A DNA stretch of 64,000 nucleotides, taken from Dasypus novemcinctus. Taxonomy: Eukaryota > Chordata > Mammalia > Cingulata > Dasypodidae. The notes under the pieces were generated by a model, which searched no databases, was not told the origin of the DNA, and saw only the letters and a program-made list of their open reading frames with translations. Positions 38,024 to 49,139 of this stretch are shown here, one piece after another. A program made the position numbers and the translations under genes. The stretch spans positions 121,505,225 to 121,569,224 of the forward strand of contig NC_080683.1 of NCBI RefSeq assembly GCF_030445035.2, read 5' to 3'. Position 1 is the first letter of the stretch. Every line of letters begins with the position of its first letter.

Positions 38024-38109
38024 TTTTTTTTAAGGAGGTACCAGGGATGGAACCCAAGACCTTGTACGTGTGAAGCAGGTGCTCCACCACTGAGCTACAC
38101 CTGCTCCCC
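38024..38109 (-). mobile_element. tRNA-Ala-like SINE, minus strand
   Basis: Plus strand: poly-T, then 'aaggaggtaccagggatgg', 'gaccttgtacgtgtgaagc' and 'ccactgagctacacctgctc', the reverse complement of a SINE head with a recognisable A box (in 'ctgagcta'). Confidence 0.85.
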
Positions 38110-38329
38110 AAAAACCTCTCATACAAATGTGGAAGTCTGTTAAGTGAAAACACAATTTTCACATATTTTAAACATTTTATATGACAAAAAATCTGCTTCT
38201 CATATCAGCATGAATGTTTCCAGAAATACAATAAACAAACAAACCAATAAATAAGGACTGAAAATGTTTAAGCAAGAACTTACTGGGTATGAGAAAATCA
38301 AACACCAGTTAGAATTATTGGAGATCTTG

Positions 38330-38900
38330 AAAACCCCTGCTCCTGAGCAGTCGGCAGACGGGGGCACCCGGGGGGCTTGCTGCCTCTGCTTTTGGTCTTT
38401 AACCCACACAACAAGGTACCGCCTGCAGGTGAGAGGGCTGCAGCTCCTGGTTGGGCCTCGGGGTTCAGCCACAGCAGGTGGCCGCTCTTCAAGTTCACCT
38501 CTGCAGGCAGAGACTGAGAGGTACTTCTTGGAGGGGTGGGCGGGCCCCTCCCGGAGCCCCGCCAGCTCCTGCCGCCCCTTCTCCTGGGGGTCTCTGCGCT
38601 CAGAACTGGAGACGGAGGTGTAGGACCGTGCCTGAGCTCCCACGGCGACCAGAGTGGAGATACTACGCTTATTTTGCAAATGACAAAAATGCTGCCTTAT
38701 GGACACGTGTGTGCGGCTTTAGCCTTTTCTACAAGTCAAATGCTTGACCATAAGCAGGTGCTGGACTCGCCCCCCAAGTGCCCACAAGACCTGCCCGGGG
38801 CATTCTCTCCTTCCTGGGGAGTGCCCAGGGAGCGGCTGAAGGTAGAACAGTGCGATATAAATCGTGGTGGTGTTATGAAACCGTGAGACCAGTACACAGT
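38330..38900. other. GC-rich block inside NMBR intron 1
   Basis: A local GC-rich island in an AT-rich intron, with open frames on both strands (up to 168 codons on minus, 38706-38200). It has no recognisable domain and no clear splice pairing. It may be an unrecognised exon, a regulatory CpG-type element or a decayed repeat; I cannot decide. Confidence 0.35.
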
Positions 38901-39302
38901 TCTAATCCAATCTGTGTAGTTCCTTCTAAAGAGAAGGAGAAAGGAAATGAGCTGGAAACATTTGCTCTCAGTGATGGAAAGATATCTAATTATTGGAGTC
39001 AAGTTGAAAAAATTCTGCTTAATATCGTGTAAATTCAAATCAAACACTAATAAAGTAAGTGCAGAAATCACAATTCATCCTCTTTCTGTGGTTATATAAA
39101 AATAACAACAGAACACTGCAATGGAAAACAAATTATCCCTTTTGTATTGGCAGCTAGAAAGCTCACAGGTAAACTTACACTCACACTTTGCAAAAGCAGG
39201 GGTCATCTTATGTTTTTTCACATGTCAATTTGACTTCTGTATTTTCCCAACACCTGGGTTCCCTATCTTTTTAAAAACCTTTCCCCCTGCCCCCCACTTC
39301 CC

Positions 39303-39590
39303 CCCCGAAGATGGCTCCCTCATCTGTCTGCTCATCTTTCTTTGGGAGGAACCGGGAACCAAACCCAAGACCTTCCATGTGGGAGGCGAGTGCCCAACTG
39401 CTTGAGCTACTTCTGCTGCCTGCTGGTTGCATTGTCCTCTGGTCATCACATCTGCTGATTGCAGCACCTGCTCGTTGTGGCATCTGCTTGTTGTGGAGTC
39501 TGCTTGTCTTCTTTAGGAGGTACTTGGACCTCCCATGTTGGAGGCAGGTGCTCAACTGCTTGCGCCACATCTGCTCCTTTTCCTCCCTTT
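39303..39590 (-). mobile_element. Dimeric xenarthran-type SINE, minus strand
   Basis: Read on minus: head 1 ('ggagcagatgtggcgcaagc'), linker with 'aacaagcagatgccacaac' words, head 2 ('cagaagtagctcaagcagtt', 'ggtttggttcccggttcct') and a short tail ending near 39303. This copy shows the full two-headed structure and explains the truncated relative at 50558. Confidence 0.82.
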
Positions 39591-41394
39591 TTCCTTCCTG
39601 CTGCACATTTGTACCTTTATTTTTAGGCTGCCTTACATTCTTTTGGAACAGGTTGAAAATAAATAAACCTTCACCCTGGTCACATGGGTGTCCTCTCAGG
39701 TCTGTGTGGCCACATGGATTCTCAGAGTCGGGAAGTGCCCTCTGAGCACCAATGCCAACCCCAGCTGAGAGGCAAGGGCTTCCCAGGGGAGTGTCCAGGG
39801 CTCAGGCCCAAAGGAGAAGCCAAATCCAATCAGGGGCAGCTGCTTAACCCAGACCTGGGCTTCAGTCTGGGGCGCTGGTGAGAAACCAGCAGCAGGTGAC
39901 GTGCCAGGCGCAAGCCGAGGAAAAGCCTGGGAGGCCCAGGGAATGGGACCAGGGGCCTATATTCCATCTCTTTCTACATTTTAACAAATAATTACCAAAG
40001 AGAATATCTATTTGCATTGGCATAACATCCAAATAGGATTAATGATGCCAGGCTCTACTAGTTTAGTTATGGAATTAAATCTAATTGTCTTAACTAGTAA
40101 ACAAAAACTTGGAATTTACAGGGGTATCTTTGCATTAAATCCAACACTGGTCACTTAGGATGAGCAAAATGACATTACGTAATTTTAATCTCGTTTTTTA
40201 TTGTTTTTAAAGCTTGGGTTCTTTTTAATTTATAAATGATTTTAGTTTACATAAGTAAGTAGAATATTGAATCAATATCTAGTTTTATATTTTTAAATAA
40301 ATAAATTACTAAGTTTATAATTTAACACTAGATGTCTGTGGAAATTTTTCCTATAAAGGAAAAAGGGGACCACCATTCCTGGGAGTTATTTGCATTTTAA
40401 TAATGAACCTCTAAAGGCCAAAAGTTCTTCAAGAGCCGAAGAAATACCATTCTAAGTTTGGAAATGTAGCCAGGGAGGGAACTACGATGTGAACCTTATA
40501 CAAAGCGTGGGTGAAGGACGCACTGCCCTGGGTAGCAGCGCCGGAGCACCTGCTGTGTGTGTGAACACGCACTCACACACAACACTGCTGGAAGCGCAAG
40601 ACAACAGAGAAGAGAGAAATATTTAAATCAGCTATTTAATTGAACCAACTATTTAACTGAAAAAAAAAAAAACCAGTTTTCAACAGTAACAAAAAAGTCC
40701 ATCAAGGTCAATGTGACCAGTAACTTGCGAGCCCGCCATGGATTTCAGATGGTCCACCCTGATGGAACACCAATGCTCTGTCCTACGCACGTCTCAGGCA
40801 CAACTCCTCGAAAGCATTTGGAAAGTCAGGGGTTAATAATCCCAAATACCAAAAGCTGTGCCCACACCACCCCTTAGACAGAGGAACCAAGTGATATAGG
40901 TCTCAAGGTAGACTCTTAATTATGTAATTATCCTAATTCTTGCTGTCCAGGGTTCTGACACAATCTTGTAGCCCATTCAAGTCTGCCTTTCACATCCGGG
41001 TGTTTTTTTCAAATCTGCTTCTCTCCCTTTTTCTCTTTCTGTATGGCTGTGGTCTCTATTTCTTAAATGCTCTACCTTTATTTCCTTGGGCAAAGACACA
41101 GCTGTTAAGCCATCACATGAAGACAGGACATTTAAATGAACAAATGGTTTTGTTTGTTTTGATAAAACCTTCTGTCCTTGAACTTTAATAAGATAAGTTT
41201 TCCCCTTGTATTTTCTAATTGCTACAACTATTGCTTTATTTCGAATCCAAGGTTCCTTGTTCAACTTAGTTTCATTTTATGATTTTTCACCCTAATGAAT
41301 AAGCTTTTGCCTCTTTTTTTTAATCTTGGGTGTTTTTAATTTATCTTTTCAGACCACTGTTAAATATACCCAAGAAAGTCATATTAACTGAATT

Positions 41395-41530
41395 CAAATC
41401 CTCCCTCCAACACTTACTGGCTGTGATATCATGAAAATGTTACTTAATTTCAAGCCTCAGTTTTCTTTAAAATACTAATAGGAACAGTGCCTGATTTTGC
41501 ACAGTGCTAGGCACAATTAGTCTTACAGCG
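41395..41530 (+). repeat. MIR-like fragment
   Basis: 'cacttactggctgtgatat', 'cagttttctttaaaatacta' and 'cagtgctaggcacaatta' follow MIR order with heavy divergence. Confidence 0.45.
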
Positions 41531-42632
41531 CTTTCCAAATACACAAGAAATCAAAAACTTTGGTGAGATAAAGTATTAGGAGATCCAATACTAATGAATT
41601 GTGTGATTACTACATTCTACAAGAAAACTAGAAGTCTTGACAATATATAGCAAACCACTTCAAAACCATTTCAAGTGAATATTGGAATGTGCTGTGTAAT
41701 TGTGTCACTGGTGACTCAGTTTCCTTAATTTTAATCTCCAAAATACACACAGGCAAGAGTAGCCACTGGACCAAGTAGAAGAAGCAATGCACCTTTCTTT
41801 GTCATCATTGTGGTTTACATCTCCATGATATAGTCACAAAGTACATGGTGCATACATGAAGCAAAGAAATTCAATAAAAATATATGAAAATCCTCATTTT
41901 TTTCTGACCTGGACAGGACAGTTTTACGTGGGTCGCCATGACAATAGAGTGAGATAACTGGTGTGAAATAGATGCAGGCTTTGGGTTTTGCCACTAAGGC
42001 CACTTTTCAAGAATGAAAGAATAATGACAGTAATTTTAACTTTTGTAGCGATAGTTATTCATTAGGCTTGATTCCAATCATTAAATAGAAATACGTTAAG
42101 TTTCTTATTAAAATGTGTCCCATAAAGAAGGACAGGTAAAGTATCTCCTTTTGGTTATGGAAATCAAAGGAAACTTTTTAAAAGGTCATAGAAATGATGT
42201 CATATAAACAAAATGAGGTATATAATTTTTACAAAAGGCACCCAGTTTTACAGGAACGTACTTTCTTAGAGAATATTAAAGCAGACATTCCCCTGTAGCA
42301 CGTTCTTATCCTACTGGGAAAGGAAAGTGCACACACGCAGCTTCTGAAGAGAGGCAGTTGCAGGTTTATTCTACAGCTTTTCTATGCAACAGAGTCAAGA
42401 TGCTAATAAAGATTCCCAAAGCAGAAAAATTAAAGATCTGGAATGTGCACTTTAAAAGCACCTTTCAAACGAAAGCAATTTTAATTGTTTCTGAAGTAAT
42501 TTTCTCAGCGTAGGTTTTTCAGGCTTCCCTTTTCAGTCCGTGCTCGCTCCCCTGGCATTAATTCCCAGGCCCGCTCTCCCTCCCTCCTCGCCCTCCCAGC
42601 CTCGCCCGCCCCTCTCCGTCCCCTCCTCCGGC

Positions 42633-42814
42633 CAGGTGCGTCCTCAGCGCCCGCCCCTCTCCACCGCCGCCACCTGGAGCCTCACCTGTCGCCCAGGTGC
42701 GTCCTCAGCGCCCGCCCCTCTCCACCGCCGCCACCTGGAGCCTCACCTGTCGCCCAGGTGCGTCCTCAGCGCCCGCCCCTCTCCACCGCCGCCACCTGGA
42801 GCCTCACCTGTCGG
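42633..42814. repeat. 61-bp tandem triplication overlapping the NMBR exon 1 splice donor
   Basis: Copies start at 42633, 42694 and 42755, exactly 61 bases apart, and are nearly identical. The third copy ends at the exon 1/intron 1 boundary, so the true donor (GT at 42807-42806) is reproduced at 42746-42745 and 42685-42684 with the same GACAG|GTGAGG context. Each unit carries three CACCTG/CAGGTG E-box words, nine in all. Confidence 0.95.
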
Positions 42815-43229
42815 CGCTGAGCGCCGTGAGGGTGAACACGGACACGCCCACGGAGGTGAGCTGGATGGCGGGGATCAGCTTGCAGCCCACCTGGCCGAAC
42901 ACCCACTCGTCGAAGAGGTAGCGCGAGGCGTCCACGGGCACGCAGGTGAGCAGCAGCAGCACGTCCCCGGCGGCCAGGTTGGAGATGAAGACGTGGGGGG
43001 CGCTCCTCAGGGCGCTGGTGGCCACGAGGGTCTTCAGCAGCAGCACGTTGCCCAGCAGGCCCACCGCGACGAGGAGCAGGTACAGCGACGGGATCACGCA
43101 GCGCAGCGCCAGCTCCGCGGGCGGCGCGTCCCCGCCACCCAGGAAATCCCGCTCCGAGACCCGCGCGACGCCGCCGCCCGCGCCCGCGCCCGCGCGCAGG
43201 GACAGGTTGGCCAGGGCCCGGGGAGGCAT
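42808..43229 (-). CDS. NMBR: NMBR exon 1: N-terminus through TM3
   Basis: Encodes residues 1-140 and two bases of codon 141, from the ATG at 43229 ([12 protein letters not shown]). The ATG was chosen because the N-terminus lines up in length and start with known NMBR, with an N-glycosylation site NLS at Asn8. TM1 covers about residues 44-68 (GN motif at 60-61), TM2 about 80-99 with Asp89 in LAAGD, and Cys116 is the extracellular disulfide cysteine before TM3. The exon closes in ...TALSAD-R, the start of the DRY motif. The donor reads CAG|GTGAGG (G at 42807, T at 42806). Codons are strongly GC-rich, and the 18-26 segment is Gly/Ala-rich ([10 protein letters not shown] at 13-22). If the donor is not used, the frame meets TGA at 42806-42804, right after Arg141. 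Confidence 0.96.
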
Positions 43230-44095
43230 GGTCTCCCGTCCAGGGGCGTCCGCCGCAGTGTCCAGGCGCCCCGAGGAGTGCCCGGCGCGCTCTGTGCGCG
43301 GGAGGGGCTGCCCTCCGCCCCGCGGGGTCGCTGCGGGTTAGCACGCGGCCCGCGCCGGCGACCCCCGGCGGACCGCGCCCAGGTGCCCGCGGCGGGAAGA
43401 CGCGCCGGAGCCTGCGGGCCCCCAACCAAAGAAGAAAGAAAGGGACAGACAGAGCTGGCGCCTTTGTTCCCAGCCTCGGGGGTCTGTTCTCGCTTACCCG
43501 GGAAACGGCCCTGGCGTGGACCTTGCCCGCGGGGATTCCTCAAGGCACCTGGCGGGGGTCCCCGGGGACCTGCCGAGACGCGGGGCAGCCCCTGCGCGCC
43601 GTGCCGCCCAGCGCAGGGGAGGGTGCGCCGCGCCCGCCGCGCCCCCCACGCGCCCACCCGCGCCCGCCGCCAGCGCCAGGCGCCCCGGCAAGAGGGGTGT
43701 GCACCTGGGAGGACCCAGGGCGAGCTGGCAGGTCCCGAGGCGGAAACGCTGCCTGGAGGCAGGAGAAGCAGGGACGAGTGATGAAGGAAGCGAACGGGCC
43801 CCTCCCACCCTTCTCTCCCCTCACCCACTCACCTCGCCCCCAACGTGGGAACTCTCCCCCACAGCCGGCACGGGACTGCCACACTTACAACTTGGTGAAA
43901 TCCAGCGCGCGTGGAGCGCACAGCGCCCGAGAGCACAGCTCAGGTTAATCACCATCCAGAACCAGCCTCAGCCCCCGCTCGCACCCGAAGGACCCAGCCT
44001 GGGAGCCTCTTGGATTAGCTGGCTGCTCCGGAGTGTCACATGTAGACTCGCTCGGCCAGGTCCGGCCAGCGCAGCTGTGTAGTGTGCAGGGATCC

Positions 44096-45948
44096 CGCCG
44101 TGTATTTATCCATTTAGCTTCTTTACAGTCTTAGTCCATTTGAATAATGCATCTAGGAACATTCTCGTACGTGGCTTCTGATGCACATTTTGTCACAGTG
44201 ATGGATTATGTTCAGCTTTAGCAGAAACTGATGATTTTTCAAAGTGAATTACTAACATTTTTTGTTTTGTTTTGTTTTGTTTTGAAACTTCCTTGGCGGT
44301 ATCTATGAAGGCTGAAAATATTTATCAAGTAATGCCATTCCTAGTTATATACCCAATCAACACCTGATACATTCTTTCAAATAAGATGTCCCTAGGAGGA
44401 AGATAACTTCTCAAATCAGCACCATCTGGGGCTAATATAAAATGCTCAGAAATGATGGCTCAGCTCTGGAGTCATTCAGATAACACTCTTTTCATTAAGA
44501 AAAACATTTGGCTGCTTCTTCCTTATTAAAGGATAAAATTGTGTGATGACTGGTTAAGGAAATTACTCATATAGTACCTACAGTGACCAGCCATGAGCCA
44601 ATAAAACTTGTCAGAGCCTTTTGTAAAATCGAAGCAATTTTTTCCGGATATTTCAGACCAAGAACAGTGTTTAATTATCTTAGTCGAATTAGGCAATGCA
44701 AACATTTTTGTTGTAATCAATTTTATGTTTTCTAATTCTTAGGATGTTCATAAATTCAAGGGAGAATTAAAATATATATATGTAACAATATATACGTATA
44801 TCCTCCCTTGATTGAAACATATATGTCATATCAAGTGATGTAGAATGCATATCCTGAGGTAATTAATTTTATATATAAGTTGAGAAATGTCTCTAGGCCT
44901 TTTTTCTTCAAATTTTCTTTTTTAATGTCCACTCCATTTTACAAAGCAAATTACTGTATGAGTTTCTATATTCTCCTCTAATTGTGTGTTTATGATGCTA
45001 AACATTTAATTGAGAAAAAAATTTTAGTCCAAAAACTGAATTATACAAATATCCAATTGCCCAGCATTGTATAACTAAGACACCTGGATTATCTGTTTTT
45101 TCCTTACTTCACGTGACTCTACATGTACTTACTCAAAGTTTTGGGTTCATAGGAGTGGAGAGTATAATTAATATTTTAAATGATAACATACCTATTTATT
45201 AAAATACATTTATAATGATATTTTTATACATATTTGTTAAAATACCAAAATATTTTATTAAATAAAATGTGATTATAATTATGTACTATTTAGATTCATC
45301 AGAAAATTACAAATAAGCACTTGAGTATGGTCTCATTTTTATAAAATCGATAGGCATCAAACATAAACACCTACCCAAGAGACAAACATTTTTATGCTAA
45401 TTTCTGTGCCATACACCATGTCATATTCCTTAGAGTCAGCTCTCCTTTAAGGTTTATAACTATTCCGTGAAGTAAGTATTCAAGTCTTGATTACACTTAT
45501 GAGACAATTAAGATTCAGAGAGGCCTAGAGGAAATTTCATAAAGATCTCAGTAACATTGCATTTTGTAACTAATTATATTTGATTTCAAAGTCTATTTTA
45601 TCACACTGTTCCCAAAAGGAAAAAAATGCTTGGAAAAAAATGTGGTTTCTTTTTATTTCAAGGATACAATTTTAATCCTAAGGTACTTGATGTTTATAAA
45701 ATTCATATTAGCATTCCATTGCACTTGCACAGAGTGCCCAAAACTTGCTATGTCAAGGTCATTAATACGAGTATTAGTTATTGTGTAAGTGTAAATGAGA
45801 AATTTTGAAACTTAAACCTATTTCATCATCCTCCATCTGCTCCAAATGTACCTATCCTGCCAAGTATGATGTCAAAAAGTTAATATTATTCTCATGGATT
45901 TTATACATATCTCCTTTAAGATAATTCACTAAACAAGGACAGCCACTA
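44096..45948. other. Upstream DNA, no gene seen
   Basis: AT-rich with a (GTTTT)n run near 44260-44285 and a short (TA)n run near 44774-44800. No exon or repeat I can support. Confidence 0.5.
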
Positions 45949-46405
45949 TGTGATGGTTAGGCTATTGTGTCAACTTGTCCAGGTAATTATGCCCAGCTGT
46001 TTGGTCAAGCAAGCACTGGGCTAACTGTTATACAAGGGCATTTATGGACTTTAGTCACCATTGACTTTACTGCAGTGGTAAATCGTAGATAACTGGTTAT
46101 AATTGCATCAATCAGGGAGATTGCCATCAGCAATGAGTGATGCTTTAGCCAATCAGTTGAATGTCTTAAAAGGGGAAGTGATTCCAGGATTGAGAGAGAA
46201 TTTCCCAGCTCATCTTTGGACAGCCAGCATCTCCCAGAACTCATCAAGAACTTTCTTTGGACTTTCATTGGAGCACCTGGTTGCAGCTGCCTGCGGAACC
46301 TGAACTTGTGCATCCCCACAGCTTCATGAGAGATTCATAAAATCGCATACTATTGACAGATATCTCTTCCTGATTCTGTTTCCCTAGAGAACCCTGACTA
46401 ATACA
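45949..46405 (+). repeat. Solo LTR with perfect 5-base TSD
   Basis: Starts 'tgtgatggttaggctattg' and ends 'agaaccctgactaataca'. Flanks cacta (45944-45948) and cacta (46406-46410) are a perfect 5-base duplication. The opening and closing words are those of a widespread placental LTR (ERV-L/MaLR-type); sense strand not certain. Confidence 0.75.
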
Positions 46406-46410
46406 CACTA

Positions 46411-46845
46411 CTAGAATGGCTATTTAACACAGTAAAAGGTATCCCTGCCAATACTATAATGAAAGAAAAGGAAGTGAAAAGAATAAGGTTTGAAAGAGAA
46501 GAAATACTAACACAAGTCCTAATATTTAAAATAGGGTTGAATTGGCACAAAAGTGTAAAAATAGATCAATGGAAGGGGACAGAAAGTTCAAGGACAGTTG
46601 CAAGTATGTATGGAAACTTAATATTAAAAATGTGGCCCCAAAAATTAACAAAGGAAAGATGGGTTACTTAGATAAGACCGAGAAAACTGGCTCACATTGC
46701 AAAGAAAAATAAAAGTGGGGTCCTATGTAAAACCACATACAGTGTGAAATTTCCTGTGCATTAAAGAAAAGCAGTCTGAGAAAGATAAGAGATGAAAAGC
46801 CCAAAGAATATATTTGAGTCAAAGGGGAAGGGAGTGATTTCTAAT
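46411..46845. other. Intergenic DNA, nothing recognised
   Basis: A-rich, with stops in all frames. Confidence 0.45.
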
Positions 46846-48570
46846 TCTGGCCAAGATGGAATGATAGAGAACATATTAAACAAATTTTAAAAAGCATGTG
46901 GAATATAGGAAACAACAGTTTTCAGACATTTGACAATACACAGCATAGAGAATGATCCCTGTGAGAGGGTAAATGGATAAAGTTAGCTCTAAGATTGCTC
47001 CAACTTACTGCCTGCGGAGAGTTTCCAGGCTGTGGCACAGAAGAACGAATACACACTGAGCTTGGAAGCCACTCAAAGTTGAGGAGATAGAGTTGGGAGT
47101 TTGGGAGGCGAAGTTAGTTAGACTTTGCTGAGCTGAGTATTAGAGAAAAGAGAGTTGCATACAGAGAGAACTCTGGAGATCTACAAAGGACTGCCCTTGA
47201 GTTTTCAGCTAAATACTCATTTGTGCATGCATATGAGAAAATTAAACAATGCTGGGGAAAGGACTACCCAAATGATTAGCAAAAACAATAGCCACAGGTC
47301 ACTCAGTGCCTGAAATATTTTGTATTCCTGCCAACCAAAGTGTAAAAACTTTTTAATACCCAGGGTTTGGGGTAAGTAAGATTTCCTCCACAGCTGGAAA
47401 TAATTATCCATAAATTATAGGTTCTTTTGCCTTGCCTTACAACTGGAAAATCAAGAATTTAAAAGATAAAACTAGTTCGAAGAAACTTAATGACATCACA
47501 AAACACAAAAATATGTAAAATAATTTTTAATGTATCCAGATCCCAACAAGATAAAATCCAAAATGCTTGTCATGTGCTCAGAAGTCACCAGACATGCAAA
47601 TTCCTGGAATCTATAACCAATAATGAGGATAGTAGAATGAGATGAAGAGGGAGGGAAGGAGGGAGGGAGTAAGGAAGGAAGGAAGGAAGAGTGAATAGAT
47701 AGGGACATTAAAACTATTATTAAAACTATTCCACCTGTTTAAGAAGGAAGAGGAAAGTTTTAGCCCTTTAAGAAGCTATGTGGAAAAAGAGATAAATGAT
47801 AGCTTGAACATCTAAAAAGGAAAAGAAACAATGTCTGTGGTAGAAAATAAACTGTATAGGATTAACAGCAGATCAAACACCGCAGAAAAGAGTTTAATGA
47901 ACTTAAAGATATAGTAATAGAAACTATTCAAAATGAAACACAGAAAGAAAAAGAATGAATAAAAAAGTGAGCAGAGCCGTTTGGGAGAACTTTTGGGGGC
48001 TTAATATATCAGTAATTGGGTCATTGAAGGACAGGACAAAATGGAAGGGACAAAAAAAGTTTTAAGAAATAATGGTCCAATATTTTCCAAATTTGATGAA
48101 AGTTGTAAACTGACATAACAAAGAAACTAAAAAATATTCCAAACAGAAAAAAAATTAAAGAAAATTATACAAAGGCACATGAAAATCAAAGTGCTTAGAA
48201 TCAAGGTTAAAAAGGAAATCTTAAAATCACTTTAAATAAATAAATAATAAGTAAAATTATCTGCAGAGGCACAGATGAAATTATGTTAGTAGACATTTTA
48301 CTGGAAACAATGAAAACCAGGAGACAATGAAATGGCATCTGTAAAGTACTTAAAGAAAATTAAACTGTCATGTAGAATTCCATATGCAGAAAAATACCTT
48401 TGAAAGTCAAAGGTTAGGCATATTATTTTTTGAATGTGTGAAAACTGAAAGATTAATTACCAGTGTATTTGAACTACAAGGAAAGCTAAGAAAGTCTTAA
48501 GGAAATTATTCAGACACAAGTAAAATGACCCCTTCTTTGTCTATATAAATGAATTAAGAGCGTGGAAATG
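46846..48570 (+). mobile_element. Decayed older L1-type element (5' part and ORF1 trace)
   Basis: About 46850 has 'ctggccaagatggaatgat', typical of an L1 5' end. About 48290-48490 translates, with stops, to words like ETMKTRRQ, KVLKEN and LNYKES in the order of the ORF1p C-terminal domain. A GGAA-type microsatellite (47647-47692) lies in between. The family is older than L1-1 to L1-3. Confidence 0.5.
47647..47692. repeat. (GGGA/GGAA)n purine microsatellite
   Basis: Run of 'gagggagggaaggagggagg' followed by 'aaggaaggaaggaaggaag'. Confidence 0.85.
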
Positions 48571-48649
48571 GTAAACATAAAAATAAATTTATTTTTATTC
48601 AAATCTCTTTAAAAGATAATTGACTGTATAATCAAGAGATATACCCAGT

Positions 48650-48745
48650 GGGGAGCAGGTGTAGCTCAGTGGTTGAGTGCTTGCTTCTCATGTACAAGGT
48701 CCCCGGTTCAATCCCCGGTACCTCCTTAAATAAATAAATAAATAA
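48650..48745 (+). mobile_element. tRNA-Ala-like monomeric SINE
   Basis: A box 'tagctcagtgg' and B box 'ggttcaatccc' are intact and the tail is (aaat)n. The anticodon position reads CTC ('cttctcatg') instead of TGC. The six bases acccag occur on both sides as a possible short duplication. Confidence 0.85.
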
Positions 48746-48750
48746 ACCCA

Positions 48751-49139
48751 GACATTTAGAGTATGACAGCACATGAAGAACTGATGTATGACAATAATGG
48801 TGCAAAGGCAGGAAGGGGGAAAGCAAGTGTAATCGTATAAGATTGTTATGTACATGTGAATTCATACAATATTACTTGAAATTTGGCTGTGATAAAGCAA
48901 CAAACAACAAGCCAAAAAGTCATCTAGCTAATAAGTCAGTCAGTCATGGAAATAAAATTGAGCCATAGAAGAAACACTGGGGGAAGAAGGCAGAAGGGAA
49001 GAGGGCAGTAAGAATGAGAACAGGGGGGATACACACACACACAATTGACATATTGAGGTCGAAAAAGCAGGCCAAAATAGGCTGACTGCACAAAACAGAC
49101 TTTAAATATAAAATCCAAAATAGGTTAAAAGAAAATGGA
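48751..49139. other. Intergenic DNA, nothing recognised
   Basis: A-rich; a short 'acacacacacac' run at 49032. No gene. Confidence 0.45.

Larger units (their letters stand above)
30552..42807 (-). other. NMBR: NMBR intron 1
   Basis: 12,256 bases, starting GTGAGG at 42807 and ending CTCCCAG at 30552. It carries an ERV-L LTR (31612-32272), SINEs (33473-33563, 38024-38109, 39303-39590), a family-B LTR (35174-35645), a GC-rich block (38330-38900) and the first part of a 61-bp triplication (42633-42814). Stretches such as 32300-33470, 33564-35170, 35650-38020 and 39600-42600 show no supported gene; 32300-32730 is T-rich and may be a decayed repeat. Confidence 0.9.
28118..43229 (-). other. NMBR: NMBR gene, coding span (three exons, two introns)
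   Basis: Joining 43229-42808, 30551-30203 and 28519-28118 on the minus strand gives 1173 bases including the stop, that is 390 codons, the length expected for NMBR. Intron 1 (42807-30552, 12.3 kb) interrupts an Arg codon after its second base. Intron 2 (30202-28520, 1.7 kb) falls between codons. Both have GT...AG ends. The protein is a class A GPCR for neuromedin B (and other bombesin-like peptides), a plasma-membrane receptor that couples mainly through Gq to phospholipase C. All seven membrane segments and the class A signatures are present, and I see no frameshift or premature stop, so the gene looks functional. GRPR and BRS3 are the close alternatives, but the C-terminal tail is NMBR-like. 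Confidence 0.95.
42540..44095. promoter_or_regulatory. NMBR: CpG island spanning NMBR exon 1 and upstream promoter region
   Basis: Dense CG dinucleotides and GC content far above the flanks, covering exon 1, the 5' UTR and the intron 1 start. Such islands mark mammalian promoters. A minus-strand TATA-like word GGATAAATAC occurs at about 44111-44102, just upstream of the island edge; it could place a start site near 44075, but that is speculative. Confidence 0.7.

Noticed and set aside
42633..42814. CRISPR-like regular repeats
   Set aside because: Contiguous 61-bp tandem copies without unique spacers, in a mammalian promoter region.
42540..43781. 413-codon plus-strand ORF, and 200-codon-class ORFs on both strands in the same area
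   Set aside because: They are stop-poor frames opposite or beside NMBR exon 1 in a CpG island; composition is Pro/Arg/Ala/Gly-rich and the real minus frame is clearly NMBR.
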